NCBI GenBank assembly: GCA_018816945.1
Contig: JAHIVC010000085.1
Coordinates: 1 to 55,121 of the forward strand
Direction of reading: 5' to 3'
Length of the DNA: 55,121 nt
DNA from: Bacteroidota bacterium
GTDB taxonomy: Bacteria; Bacteroidota; Bacteroidia; Bacteroidales; GCA-2711565
In this document: positions 16,433 to 23,801 of the stretch, piece after piece
Position numbering within the stretch: the first letter of the stretch is position 1
How the letters are laid out: every line of letters begins with the position of its first letter
Notes under the pieces: generated by a model
Seen by the model: the letters and a program-made list of their open reading frames with translations, nothing else
Told to the model about the DNA's origin: nothing
Database searches by the model: none
Translations under genes and position numbers: made by a program

Positions 16433-16506
16433 ATGTTCTTAACCCTGTATTTTCAATTATCAATATGCTTTCTGTATATTTTTGAAAAGTCAAATTTTCA
16501 TTAGAA

Positions 16507-16705
16507 CTAATCTTTAACCTGAGCTTTCGATTTAGTAATAACATCTAAGGCTTTAATGGCTAATTCATATTCTGGATTTAATTCAATGGCCTTTTTTTAA
16601 TCTTTAATTGCCAGATCATATTTCTCCAGTTTCAAAGTATGGGCTGATAATATAATAATATTCAACCACTTGCATGGTTCCCAATATAAATCAATTAAAA
16701 TTTTT
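16507..16705 (-). pseudogene. TPR-repeat protein remnant
   Basis: On the minus strand a frame reading WLNIIILSAHTLKLEKYD then LAIKD, a TAA, and KKAIELNPEYELAIKA ends at TAG 16507. This is one and a half tetratricopeptide repeats, with the TPR pattern (A..LG/K..Y..AI.D..KAIELNP) intact on both sides of the in-frame stop. The stop sits where Tyr is expected in the repeat. There is no start codon, and another in-frame stop lies upstream near 16705, so it is a decayed C-terminal fragment. This remnant is what fills the 375-bp gap between tRNA-Ser and the arsenic island. Nothing else was seen in 16433-16506. Confidence 0.65.
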
Positions 16706-16715
16706 TATAAGAAAC

Positions 16716-16764
16716 TTGTTATTGACCAATCCTCGCCATATCTTTGTTCGCAATTTAACGAACA
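16716..16764 (+). promoter_or_regulatory. Promoter and ArsR operator 1
   Basis: TTG (16716-16718), a 20-bp spacer and TATCTTTG (16739-16746) form a -33/-7 promoter. The inverted repeat TGTTCG-CAATTTAA-CGAACA (16745-16764) overlaps the -7 element by 2 bp and ends 3 bp before the arsR ATG. A repressor bound there would block transcription, the usual autoregulation in arsR genes. The same repeat recurs at 17085 and 18496. Confidence 0.75.
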
Positions 16765-16767
16765 GAA

Positions 16768-17067
16768 ATGGGAATAGAACCAAATATCGACAAGAATCAA
16801 GTTAAAATGGCAAGGTATGCCAAGGCATTGGGGCATCCTACCAGGGTTTTTATTCTCGATTTGCTTTCTAAGCAATCATGCTGTTATAGTGGCGATTTGA
16901 GTGAAGAGCTGAGTATTGCCAAATCTACCTTATCACAACATTTAAGTGAATTAAAGAATGCTGGCTTAATTCAGGGTGAAATAGAAGCTCCCAGAATTAA
17001 GTACTGTGTAAATAAAGAAAACTGGGCAGAAGCCAAATTATTATTAAAAGACTTCTTTAAAATCTAA
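16768..17067 (+). CDS. arsR: ArsR-family metalloregulator (first of three)
   Basis: A 99-residue winged-helix repressor with ALGHPTRVFILDLL and the recognition helix IAKSTLSQHLSELKNAGLI. Metalloid-sensing candidates are Cys38-Cys39 at the start of helix alpha-3 (KQSCCYSGDL, where classic ArsR has ELCVCDL) and Cys80 (IKYCVN). Trivalent arsenic binding to such Cys sets releases the DNA. Operator 1 lies across its own promoter. It leads the arsE/F/G-like genes. The third ArsR (23475) is clearly related, with the same SGD(L/I) and LI(Q/H)GEI(E/D) positions. Confidence 0.92.
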   Translation: MGIEPNIDKNQVKMARYAKALGHPTRVFILDLLSKQSCCYSGDLSEELSIAKSTLSQHLSELKNAGLIQGEIEAPRIKYCVNKENWAEAKLLLKDFFKI

Positions 17068-17084
17068 AAAAAAATTGTCAAACA

Positions 17085-17104
17085 TGTTCGTTGTTTTGCG
17101 AACT
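17085..17104 (+). promoter_or_regulatory. ArsR operator 2
   Basis: TGTTCG-TTGTTTTG-CGAACT, with the same half-sites and 8-bp spacer as operator 1 apart from the last base. It lies 17-36 bp before the arsE-like start at 17121, so the redox genes may have their own regulated promoter. Confidence 0.7.
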
Positions 17105-17120
17105 ACTAAATGAAGTAATT

Positions 17121-17357
17121 ATGATGGAAATTAAAGTTTTGGGCACGGGATGCCCAAAGTGTAAGGCTCTGGAAAAAGCCACAAAGGAAGCGGTTGAAAA
17201 AACCGGAATAAATGCCAATATTACCAAAGTAGAGGATATCGTTGAAATTATGCAATTTGGCGTAATGACTACACCTGCTTTGGTCATTGATGGTAAAGTC
17301 GTACTAAAAGGCAGGATTCCTTCTGTAGATGAATTAACACAATTAATAACTAAATAA
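17121..17357 (+). CDS. Small CxxC thioredoxin-fold protein, ArsE-like
   Basis: A 78-residue minimal thioredoxin/glutaredoxin fold (thioredoxin_3 type): MEIKVLGTGCPKCKALEKA with the redox pair Cys11-Cys14, the cis-proline segment MTTPALVIDGKVV, and a C-terminal helix. The frame extends upstream to 17091, but that region is operator 2, so ATG 17121 (or 17124) is used. Its place before the ArsF-like and ArsG-like genes matches the arsEFG operon described for nitroaromatic arsenical reduction and export. The equivalence to ArsE is inferred from order and CxxC content. It may simply supply electrons to the ArsG-like permease or to ArsC. Confidence 0.8.
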   Translation: MMEIKVLGTGCPKCKALEKATKEAVEKTGINANITKVEDIVEIMQFGVMTTPALVIDGKVVLKGRIPSVDELTQLITK

Positions 17358-17367
17358 ATAATTAATC

Positions 17368-17778
17368 ATGAAAAAAGCAATCAGTATTATTAGTCTTATG
17401 CTTTTTATTGGCGTTGTAGCTTTATCTGCACAAAACAATAATGAAGTAACTAAAAGTGACCAAACCCAAAACGTAAACCAGGTAAAAGCCTATTACTTTC
17501 ATGCAAACACTCGTTGTGTAACCTGCAAGGCAGTTGAAGATGTTGCAAAGGAAGCAATTGAAGAATATTATGGCGACAAAGTATCTTATGTGGTAATTAA
17601 TAGGGAAGAAGATAAAGATAATCCTTTATTGAAAAAGTATGAGATCAGTGGTCAAACACTGTTGATTGTAAAAGGAGAAAAAGCTGTGAATTTAACCAAT
17701 GAAGCATTTTTAAATGCCCGTACAAATCCTGATAAGCTTAAAGGGAAAATAAAATCGACCATCGATTCAATGATGTAA
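17368..17778 (+). CDS. ArsF-family secreted redox protein
   Basis: A 136-residue protein with a signal peptide (MKKAISIISLMLFIGVVALS, cleavage near AQ) and a thioredoxin-like domain with Cys50-Cys53 in HANTRCVTCKAVED. The body (YYGDKVSYVVINREEDKDNPLLKKYEISGQTLLIV) matches the proteins named nitrophenyl compound nitroreductase subunit ArsF. The mature protein should face the periplasm. It begins 11 bp after the ArsE-like gene and ends 3 bp before the ArsG-like gene, an operon. The family name comes from work on aromatic arsenicals; whether this protein has a nitroreductase role is unproven, and a CxxC partner for the CcdA-like permease is an equally good reading. Confidence 0.82.
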   Translation: MKKAISIISLMLFIGVVALSAQNNNEVTKSDQTQNVNQVKAYYFHANTRCVTCKAVEDVAKEAIEEYYGDKVSYVVINREEDKDNPLLKKYEISGQTLLIVKGEKAVNLTNEAFLNARTNPDKLKGKIKSTIDSMM

Positions 17779-17780
17779 AT

Positions 17781-18479
17781 ATGGAAGTATTGCAAAATTT
17801 TTTGGAAGCATCACAGTTTCCAATACTCACGGCATTTATTTTGGGGCTTATGACTTCAATAAGTCCCTGCCCTTTGGCAACCAATATTACGGCTATTGGG
17901 TTTCTTAGTAAGGATATTGCAAATCAGCGTAAGGTATTTATTAGCGGTTTAGTTTATACTTTAGGGCGTGCAATTACTTACACTGTTATTGGGCTGATCT
18001 TCTTTTTTGGTGCAAGCCAATTTAAATTCGCAGGTTTCTTTCAGGAATGGGGCGAAAAAATATTAGGTCCTCTACTGATCATTATCGGTTTATTTATGCT
18101 TGGAATTATAAAACTCAAAATTCCGGGTACTGGTTCATTAACTGAAATGATGGAAAAGAAATCGAATAGTGGTTTCTGGGGAGTACTTTTATTAGGGATG
18201 GTATTTGCGTTGGCATTCTGCCCATATAGTGGGGTACTTTATTTCGGAATGTTAATTCCCATGACCATTAGCAGTGCCAGTGGATTGTATTTACCTATTT
18301 TCTTTGCCATTGGAACAGGTGTTCCTGTTATCATTTTTGCCTGGTTAATCGCTTTCTCCGTAAGCTCAATTGGGGGGTTCTATAATAAAATGAAAACATT
18401 TGAACTCTGGTTTCGAAGGGTCATTGCAATACTTTTCATCGGAGTTGGCATTTATTATGTCATAACTGTATTCTTGTAA
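17781..18479 (+). CDS. ArsG-family permease (CcdA/DsbD-like membrane protein)
   Basis: A 232-residue membrane protein with six predicted helices of the CcdA/DsbD type. Each half has a conserved Cys-Pro: Cys30 in SISPCPLATN and Cys147 in AFCPYSG, the pair that in CcdA carries electrons across the membrane. The family annotation in such clusters is aromatic aminobenzylarsenical efflux permease ArsG. Taken with the two upstream CxxC proteins (one cytosolic, one exported) the set also looks like a transmembrane reductant relay. Same operon as the ArsF-like gene, 3 bp apart. Export and electron transfer are not distinguished by sequence. Confidence 0.82.
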   Translation: MEVLQNFLEASQFPILTAFILGLMTSISPCPLATNITAIGFLSKDIANQRKVFISGLVYTLGRAITYTVIGLIFFFGASQFKFAGFFQEWGEKILGPLLIIIGLFMLGIIKLKIPGTGSLTEMMEKKSNSGFWGVLLLGMVFALAFCPYSGVLYFGMLIPMTISSASGLYLPIFFAIGTGVPVIIFAWLIAFSVSSIGGFYNKMKTFELWFRRVIAILFIGVGIYYVITVFL

Positions 18480-18495
18480 TTTTTTTTGAAAACAT

Positions 18496-18515
18496 TGTTC
18501 GTTTCTTTACGAACA
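18496..18515 (+). promoter_or_regulatory. ArsR operator 3
   Basis: TGTTCG-TTTCTTTA-CGAACA, identical half-sites and spacer length to operator 1, 37 bp before the permease GTG. It lies between the arsG-like and arsP-like genes, so the permease and second arsR can be transcribed from their own regulated promoter. Confidence 0.75.
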
Positions 18516-18552
18516 TTAAATCTTATTTAAAACTTTAAATTATAAATTCAAC

Positions 18553-19896
18553 GTGGAAACTAAAAGAGAAATAAAAATATTATTTTGGATTGCTGTTATT
18601 TTTGGGATAGCATTTTTCCTACCCATCGATAGCACTCGGTTCAATACGGCCATTGCTGCCACACTCGATTTGGTGAAATGGTATGCTCGCGAACATGTCG
18701 TACTTTGTTTGCTGCCCGCATTTTTCATTGCAGGGGTAATATCCATTTTTGTAAGCCAGGGTTCAGTATTAAAATACTTTGGGGCCAATGCAAAAAAATG
18801 GCTGGCCTATACCGTTGCGGCGGTTTCGGGTACTATCCTTGCGGTTTGTTCATGCACCATTTTACCCCTATTTTCAAGCATACATAAACGAGGAGCCGGA
18901 ATAGGCCCTGCAGTCGCGTTTTTATACTCTGGTCCGGCGATCAACATTTTGGCCATTATTTTAACCGCCCGTATTCTTGGGTTCGAAATGGGTGTTGCCC
19001 GTACCATTGGTGCAGTTTTGTTTAGTGTAGTCATCGGGATTACAATGTCTTTGATTTACCGGAAAGAAGAAAAAGTGAAAAAAGAACAGCAAATGAACAT
19101 TGTAAATCCACCGGAGAAACGACCCATGTGGCAAACTTCGTTTCACTTCTTCACACTTGTATTGATCCTTGTTTTTGCCAACTGGGGCGCCCCTTCAGCA
19201 GGCGATACCTCAGGTACGTGGTTTCTTATCTGGAGCTACAAATGGTATATTACCGGATTCTTCGGGTTATTCCTGGCCTATTCTCTCATTTTTATCTTGA
19301 AAATAAAATGGCAATGGGTGATGGGAGCTATACTGGCAACAGGAGTTTCAGCATTTCTGGCAACAACGCTTATCGAAAATCAGAAATTGAGCCCATTAGT
19401 TCCGATGATTATTGGGATCGCTTCATTAAGTATCATTACGCTTTTCGATAAAAAAGATGAAGACAACAAAGAGTGGACACTCTCAACCTGGGGGTTTGCC
19501 AAACAAATCCTCCCGTTGCTAGCCGTTGGTGTTGTAACAGCAGGGTTCCTTCTGGGCTCAACGCACGATGGTCAGACCATTGCAGGAGTAATCCCCAATG
19601 AATGGATTTCGGCATTGGTCGGTGGGAATTCCATCTTCTCAAACTTATTTGCCTCGATAGTTGGTGCATTTATGTATTTTGCTACACTTACCGAAGTTCC
19701 CATTTTACAAGGATTGATTGCTTCGGGTATGGGAAAAGGCCCGGCACTTGCATTGTTATTGGCGGGCCCATCGCTCTCTTTGCCTAACATGCTGGTAATA
19801 CGTGGAGTATTGGGAAATCAAAAAACTGGCATCTACGTGGCCTTAGTAGTAGTAATGGCTACTATATCAGGATTGCTATATGGTTACTTATTTTAA
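18553..19896 (+). CDS. arsP: ArsP-type permease (YraQ/DUF318 family)
   Basis: A 447-residue integral membrane protein of the permease family that includes ArsP, the exporter of trivalent organoarsenicals. The GTG at 18553 gives ETKREIKI and is the only start that fits before the first helix. It has eight or more hydrophobic segments in two halves: AVCSCTILPLFSSI with Cys99 and Cys101 and YSGPAINILAI in the first, and LTEVPILQGLIASGMGKGPA with LAGPSLSLPNMLVIR in the second. Between them is an extra helical section (around 165-300) that makes it longer than the ~310-residue ArsP of Campylobacter. Direct export of an aromatic or methyl arsenical is inferred from the cluster. Confidence 0.8.
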   Translation: METKREIKILFWIAVIFGIAFFLPIDSTRFNTAIAATLDLVKWYAREHVVLCLLPAFFIAGVISIFVSQGSVLKYFGANAKKWLAYTVAAVSGTILAVCSCTILPLFSSIHKRGAGIGPAVAFLYSGPAINILAIILTARILGFEMGVARTIGAVLFSVVIGITMSLIYRKEEKVKKEQQMNIVNPPEKRPMWQTSFHFFTLVLILVFANWGAPSAGDTSGTWFLIWSYKWYITGFFGLFLAYSLIFILKIKWQWVMGAILATGVSAFLATTLIENQKLSPLVPMIIGIASLSIITLFDKKDEDNKEWTLSTWGFAKQILPLLAVGVVTAGFLLGSTHDGQTIAGVIPNEWISALVGGNSIFSNLFASIVGAFMYFATLTEVPILQGLIASGMGKGPALALLLAGPSLSLPNMLVIRGVLGNQKTGIYVALVVVMATISGLLYGYLF

Positions 19897-19897
19897 A

Positions 19898-20269
19898 ATG
19901 AATACAGAAACGTATAATACCATTCCTTTAAATCTTGCACCCTTGCTGGGGGCACTATCGCACCCGGCAAGGTTGCAAATTATGCTGCACTTGTCAAAAT
20001 TTAAAGGTTGCCAGGCAAATAGCATATCAAATAAATTACCGCTGGCAAAATCAACCGTTTCAGAACACCTGAACAAATTAAAAGAGGTCGGCTTAATTAG
20101 CTGTACCAATGAAGGGACCTGCTCCAATTACCGGATTAGTGAAGAGGGGTATGAGCTTTTAAAGATCTACTTTAATGAGTTTATTGGTGCTGTTGAACAG
20201 TGGCAAGGTAAACAAAACGTTTGTTCCATTGAAAATGATAATATTCAAAAAAACTGCACAAATTTATGA
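19898..20269 (+). CDS. ArsR-family regulator (second), Cys-rich C-terminus
   Basis: A 123-residue winged-helix regulator from ATG 19898, which lies one base after the permease stop; a longer frame would start inside the permease gene at 19880. The fold is intact: LGALSHPARLQIML and LAKSTVSEHLNKLKEVGLI. Cysteines sit at 38 (FKGCQAN), 69 and 75 (SCTNEGTC in the wing) and 109 and 120 in a short tail. The sites differ from those of the first ArsR, so it may respond to another ligand, for example an organic arsenical carried by the permease it follows. Co-transcribed with that permease. Confidence 0.85.
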   Translation: MNTETYNTIPLNLAPLLGALSHPARLQIMLHLSKFKGCQANSISNKLPLAKSTVSEHLNKLKEVGLISCTNEGTCSNYRISEEGYELLKIYFNEFIGAVEQWQGKQNVCSIENDNIQKNCTNL

Positions 20270-20332
20270 AATAGACTACCAATAACACTTCTATTCAGAA
20301 AGCTGTTAATTTGGAAATGAGATAATTTGAAA

Positions 20333-21751
20333 ATGAGATACAAAATAATATTAGTAATTGGGTTGTTTTTGCTTTTCAATGAAGCGTATACTCAAACAAT
20401 AAAAAGAATCACGGCTACTGAATTTCATAGCTTTCTGGAAGGTAAGGACAGAGACAAACTCACAATTATAGATGGTCGCGATAGTTCCATGTTTTATTCG
20501 GGGCACATCATGGGAGCAATTAATTTGAATGCTTTTGCCAAAAGTACCCAAACAAAACTGGCTGAATTTATAGATCAAGAACAACTAATTGTTTATTGCA
20601 CAAATTATACCCGTACAGAAACACTCGTTGATTTGTTGTCGAAATCCGGTTATAATGGCGAAATAATTTTTGTAACCGATGGCATTACCGGATGGAAAAA
20701 AAATGGTTTTGATATTGTTTCCAATGATCCTGAAAAGGCTTCAAAACCAATGTCAAAAGTGCCTCAAGAATTGTTGCTTGGACTAAAGCCTATAGTACAG
20801 GTATTCGGAACAGCTTCATATGATATTGAAAATAATCTTTACAATTATAGTTTTGGCCGTGCCCATCTGGGATTCCAATACCAGTTTAATGAAAAATGGA
20901 GTGCGAAAATCATCATTGACCGGGGCAGGGCAACTACAGTCGGTGAAATAACTGTGAGCAATTCTTCAGGAGAAATTTTTAACGTAAAGAATACGTCATC
21001 GGAAGGGGCCTTTAACACCATGTTCCTGAAATTTGCCAGCCTGCAATGGAAACTTAACAACAAACTTACACTTGAAGGGGGTGCAATCCTTCAAAATCAT
21101 TACATGACCCAGGAACAGTTTTGGGGATTCCGTTATGTGGCACAGACCTTTCAAGATTTATACTGGAACATTCCGAGTAGCGATCTGGGCTTTATCGTTT
21201 ACTATAAGCTAAGCGAGGTGTTCTCTGTTGATGCAGCGCTTACAAACGGCGAAGGGCCACGGAAAATTCAGGATAGCTTCGGGAAGGTAAAAATATCGGG
21301 AGGAATAACTATTGATCCCTCGGAAAAATTACGGGCCAGATTGTATTACCACAATCGCAAGTCGGGCCGGCCGGATTTAATAACAGAACAAATGTATTCC
21401 GTTTTCATTGGTTACAAACCATTGACAAAATTTCGTTTTGGTGGAGAGTTTAATTACATGGAAAACCTTAATAACATAAATAGCCTTAACAGTTATGGTT
21501 TTTCGTTTTACTCAACATATCGACTGACAGCCAAAACAGAATTTTTTGCACGTTTTGACCGGATATTTAATGAGGCTCCTGATAACTTCAACACAGATGC
21601 TAATAGAAATGGTTGCACGATTATGGGAGGCATTTCACATTCGCCCGTAAAAGGGGTTAATATTTCATTGAATTACCAGGGATGGCTGCCCAATGCAACT
21701 GAAATTCAGAATGTGAACAACATTTTGCTCAGTATGGAATATAAATTTTAA
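20333..21751 (+). CDS. Secreted rhodanese fused to an outer-membrane beta-barrel
   Basis: A 472-residue protein from ATG 20333 (a TTG two codons earlier is less likely). A signal peptide is followed by a rhodanese domain (about 23-127). Its active-site loop CTNYTR has Cys89 and Arg94, and it has IIDGRD and the ITGWKKNGF end motif. From about residue 150 to the C-terminus alternating hydrophobic/polar strands with aromatic girdles form a porin-like barrel (for example RAHLGFQYQFNEKWSAKIII) that ends LSMEYKF, the terminal aromatic needed for outer-membrane insertion. The rhodanese would sit in the periplasm, tethered to a channel. It lies after the second arsR and 10 bp before the DGC gene. I do not know a described protein with this layout. 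Sulfur transfer to or from arsenic species near a pore is inference only. Confidence 0.8.
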   Translation: MRYKIILVIGLFLLFNEAYTQTIKRITATEFHSFLEGKDRDKLTIIDGRDSSMFYSGHIMGAINLNAFAKSTQTKLAEFIDQEQLIVYCTNYTRTETLVDLLSKSGYNGEIIFVTDGITGWKKNGFDIVSNDPEKASKPMSKVPQELLLGLKPIVQVFGTASYDIENNLYNYSFGRAHLGFQYQFNEKWSAKIIIDRGRATTVGEITVSNSSGEIFNVKNTSSEGAFNTMFLKFASLQWKLNNKLTLEGGAILQNHYMTQEQFWGFRYVAQTFQDLYWNIPSSDLGFIVYYKLSEVFSVDAALTNGEGPRKIQDSFGKVKISGGITIDPSEKLRARLYYHNRKSGRPDLITEQMYSVFIGYKPLTKFRFGGEFNYMENLNNINSLNSYGFSFYSTYRLTAKTEFFARFDRIFNEAPDNFNTDANRNGCTIMGGISHSPVKGVNISLNYQGWLPNATEIQNVNNILLSMEYKF

Positions 21752-21761
21752 GACAAACAAA

Positions 21762-22133
21762 ATGGGGAACAATCAAGAAAAATGTTTATGTGGCGCAGGC
21801 GATTACATTGTAATGGCCTGTTCCGGGGCTTCCGATGTGGGACAGATATCCGACCTGGTTGCCCGAAAACTTCAGGATAACGGAGTCAGAAAAATGAACT
21901 GCCTTGCAGTAGTCGGAGCAGGTATTGAAAAATCAATTGATAGTTTTAAAACCAAGGAACTATTAATAATAGATGGCTGTCCTGTCGACTGTGGAAAACG
22001 GATGTTGGAGCAGCATAATATCTTGAATTATAAATACCTACGAGTAACCGACCTTGGTTTGGTAAAAGGCAAAACACCTGTGAACCAAGAAAATATTAAT
22101 AAGGTTTACGAAAATGCGGAACTTATTTTTTAA
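21762..22133 (+). CDS. DGC-domain putative zinc-binding protein
   Basis: A 123-residue protein with the pattern of the DGC family: MACSGASDVGQISD near the start and IDGCPVDCGK later. Cysteines at 8, 10, 20, 47, 73 and 77 form a likely metal or metalloid site. No membrane segment or signal peptide, so cytosolic. DGC proteins are uncharacterised and often lie beside metal or redox genes. Here it is between the rhodanese-barrel gene and a ProC-like dehydrogenase in the same orientation with gaps of 10 and 18 bp, so it belongs to the accessory block of the arsenic island. A role in holding arsenite or zinc is a guess from the Cys count. Confidence 0.82.
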   Translation: MGNNQEKCLCGAGDYIVMACSGASDVGQISDLVARKLQDNGVRKMNCLAVVGAGIEKSIDSFKTKELLIIDGCPVDCGKRMLEQHNILNYKYLRVTDLGLVKGKTPVNQENINKVYENAELIF

Positions 22134-22151
22134 TCCTAAAAAGCAATAATT

Positions 22152-22925
22152 ATGAAAACAAAATCACTCGGATTTATTGGTGGCGGCAGAGTTACAAAGA
22201 TTTTTCTGCAAGCCCTGTCGAACAAAAAAATCGAATTGTCATCAGTATTGGTTTTTGATACAAATTCGGAAGTACTGACTGCACTCAAAAAGCAGTTCCC
22301 TCAGATTAAATTAACCGATTCGTGCAAAAAGGCAGCAAAGCAAGACGTTGTTTTTATTGCGCTGCACCCTCCTGTTATTATGGAAACACTTGAACAAATT
22401 AAAGAAACAGTTTCAGAAATGACGCAAATCGTTTCGTTGGCCCCAAAAATCAGCATTGAGAAAATTGCCTCTAAACTGGCAACAAAGAATATTGCTCGGA
22501 TGATTCCAAACGCCACTTCATATATCAACGAAGGTTTTAATCCGGTTTCATTTTCCAGCCAATATAATGCTGTCGAGAAGCAATCCCTGCTTCAAACCTT
22601 AGGCTATTTGGGGCACACCTTCGAAATAGAAGAATCAAAACTTGAAGCTTATGCCATTGTTTCTGCCATGTTGCCAACCTATTTTTGGTTTCAGTGGAAA
22701 GAGTTGCAAAGTTTGAGCCTGGAGATGGGGCTGGACGAACCGGAAAGCAAAAATGCCATTCAACAAACATTACTGGCTGCAATTAATTTATTCTATAATT
22801 CAGGTTTAAGCAGCACCGAAGTAATTGATTTGATTCCGGTAAAACCTATCGGGGAACACGAATCGCAAATCAGCGAAATTTTCCGGACCAAACTCATGGG
22901 ATTGTTTCAAAAAATAAAACCTTAA
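22152..22925 (+). CDS. ProC-like NAD(P)-dependent oxidoreductase
   Basis: A 257-residue protein with an N-terminal Rossmann fold (SLGFIGGGRVTKIFLQAL), a helical dimerisation half from about 155, and the ARMIPNATSYINEGFNP substrate-pocket stretch, all resembling pyrroline-5-carboxylate reductase. It is diverged from housekeeping ProC: the usual MPN(T/A)P..V.G pattern has become IPNATSYINEG, and the C-terminal catalytic loop is altered. It starts 18 bp after the DGC gene and its stop is directly followed by the next ATG. A reductase acting on an unknown imine or carbonyl substrate is likely. Similar ProC-like genes accompany arsR-linked loci in some Bacteroidota, by recollection. Confidence 0.75.
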   Translation: MKTKSLGFIGGGRVTKIFLQALSNKKIELSSVLVFDTNSEVLTALKKQFPQIKLTDSCKKAAKQDVVFIALHPPVIMETLEQIKETVSEMTQIVSLAPKISIEKIASKLATKNIARMIPNATSYINEGFNPVSFSSQYNAVEKQSLLQTLGYLGHTFEIEESKLEAYAIVSAMLPTYFWFQWKELQSLSLEMGLDEPESKNAIQQTLLAAINLFYNSGLSSTEVIDLIPVKPIGEHESQISEIFRTKLMGLFQKIKP

Positions 22926-23399
22926 ATGATGATCAAACGAATTCTACCTTGGATTATTTTTGGCTTTTTATTGGTGTTGTTTGTCGTAGGCTACAGTTTT
23001 AAGGACAGCATGAATAGACATATATCCAAAATGATGCGGGATCAAACTTCTCCTGAACTAAAAAAAGAGGGTAGTAATATCGTTGATTCACTTTACAATT
23101 ATTCAGTAAATGGGTTAGAATATCAGATCACTTTCCTGGAGTTCGGAGCAAAAGGATGCGCGGCATGTAAACGTATGGAGTCGGTACTGGATGAAATCAG
23201 GAACGTTTACACACAAAAGGTTAATGTGGTTTTTTTGAATGTGCTATTACCTGAAAATCAAACCCTGATGAAATACTATGGCATTGCTACAATTCCAACT
23301 CAAGTGTTATTGGATAAAAATGGAAAGGAATATTTCAGGCATAGCGGCTATTATTCATTTGAAGATTTGGTGAGGGAAATTAATGTTTCCGACAAATAA
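22926..23399 (+). CDS. Membrane-anchored thioredoxin-like protein
   Basis: A 157-residue protein with one N-terminal helix (ILPWIIFGFLLVLFVVGYSF, about 6-25) and a periplasmic thioredoxin domain with Cys78-Cys81 in FGAKGCAACKRME. The cis-proline is in GIATIPTQVLLDKNG and a final HSGYYSFEDL helix follows. The CxxC interior AA is unusual beside the GP of thioredoxin. It begins at the base after the ProC-like stop, so it is translationally coupled. It would be the natural reductase or oxidase for the periplasmic rhodanese domain upstream or for the ArsF-like protein; this pairing is inference. Confidence 0.85.
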   Translation: MMIKRILPWIIFGFLLVLFVVGYSFKDSMNRHISKMMRDQTSPELKKEGSNIVDSLYNYSVNGLEYQITFLEFGAKGCAACKRMESVLDEIRNVYTQKVNVVFLNVLLPENQTLMKYYGIATIPTQVLLDKNGKEYFRHSGYYSFEDLVREINVSDK

Positions 23400-23436
23400 A
23401 ATGTAATAAATTCTTAATAAAATATTTTTTAAGAAT

Positions 23437-23472
23437 TTGAATAATGTCGTATATTTACGTCTTAAATTATTC
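23437..23472 (+). promoter_or_regulatory. Candidate operator-promoter of the third arsR
   Basis: Inverted repeat GAATAAT (23439-23445) / ATTATTC (23466-23472) encloses the palindrome CGTA-TATT-TACG (23448-23459), which contains TATATTTA, one base away from the -7 consensus. It ends 2 bp before the arsR ATG. The sequence differs fully from the TGTTCG-N8-CGAACA sites, so this regulator probably has its own DNA specificity. Confidence 0.5.
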
Positions 23473-23474
23473 TA

Positions 23475-23801
23475 ATGGCCAAGACTGAATTATTTGATCG
23501 GGATTTACAGGAAATAGCAACAATTGCTAAAGTACTTTCCCACCCTGCACGCCTGGCAATTTTACGTTATCTGGCTAATTGTAATACTTGCATTTCGGGT
23601 GATATTAGTAATGAGATTCCACTCAGCAGAACTACTGTTTCACAACATCTGCAGGAACTTAAAAAAGCAGGGTTGATCCATGGTGAGATTGATGGTTTAA
23701 AAGTTAATTATTGTCTCTGTAACGATGGTATTTTAAACATAAAAAAGTTAATCGATAGCTTCATGAATGAAATTTCTAACGGACAAAAATATCAATGTTA
23801 A
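23475..23801 (+). CDS. arsR: ArsR-family metalloregulator (third)
   Basis: A 108-residue winged-helix repressor: VLSHPARLAILRYL, recognition helix LSRTTVSQHLQELKKAGLI. Cysteines at 36 and 39 (NCNTCISGDI), 80 and 82 (NYCLCND) and 108 (the last residue) give a likely trivalent arsenic site; Cys36-x2-Cys39 sits in helix alpha-3 as in classic ArsR. Leads the arsenate module: the rhodanese-like ATG directly follows its stop. Its likely operator lies immediately upstream. Confidence 0.93.
   Translation: MAKTELFDRDLQEIATIAKVLSHPARLAILRYLANCNTCISGDISNEIPLSRTTVSQHLQELKKAGLIHGEIDGLKVNYCLCNDGILNIKKLIDSFMNEISNGQKYQC

Noticed and set aside
17091-17120. Longer ArsE-like protein starting at 17091
   Set aside because: The extra ten residues overlap operator 2 (17085-17104) and do not belong to the thioredoxin fold. 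ATG 17121 is the better start.
18678-19790. Several open frames on both strands inside the ArsP-type permease gene
   Set aside because: All overlap the clearly conserved 447-residue permease and show no domain of their own. They are frame shadows.
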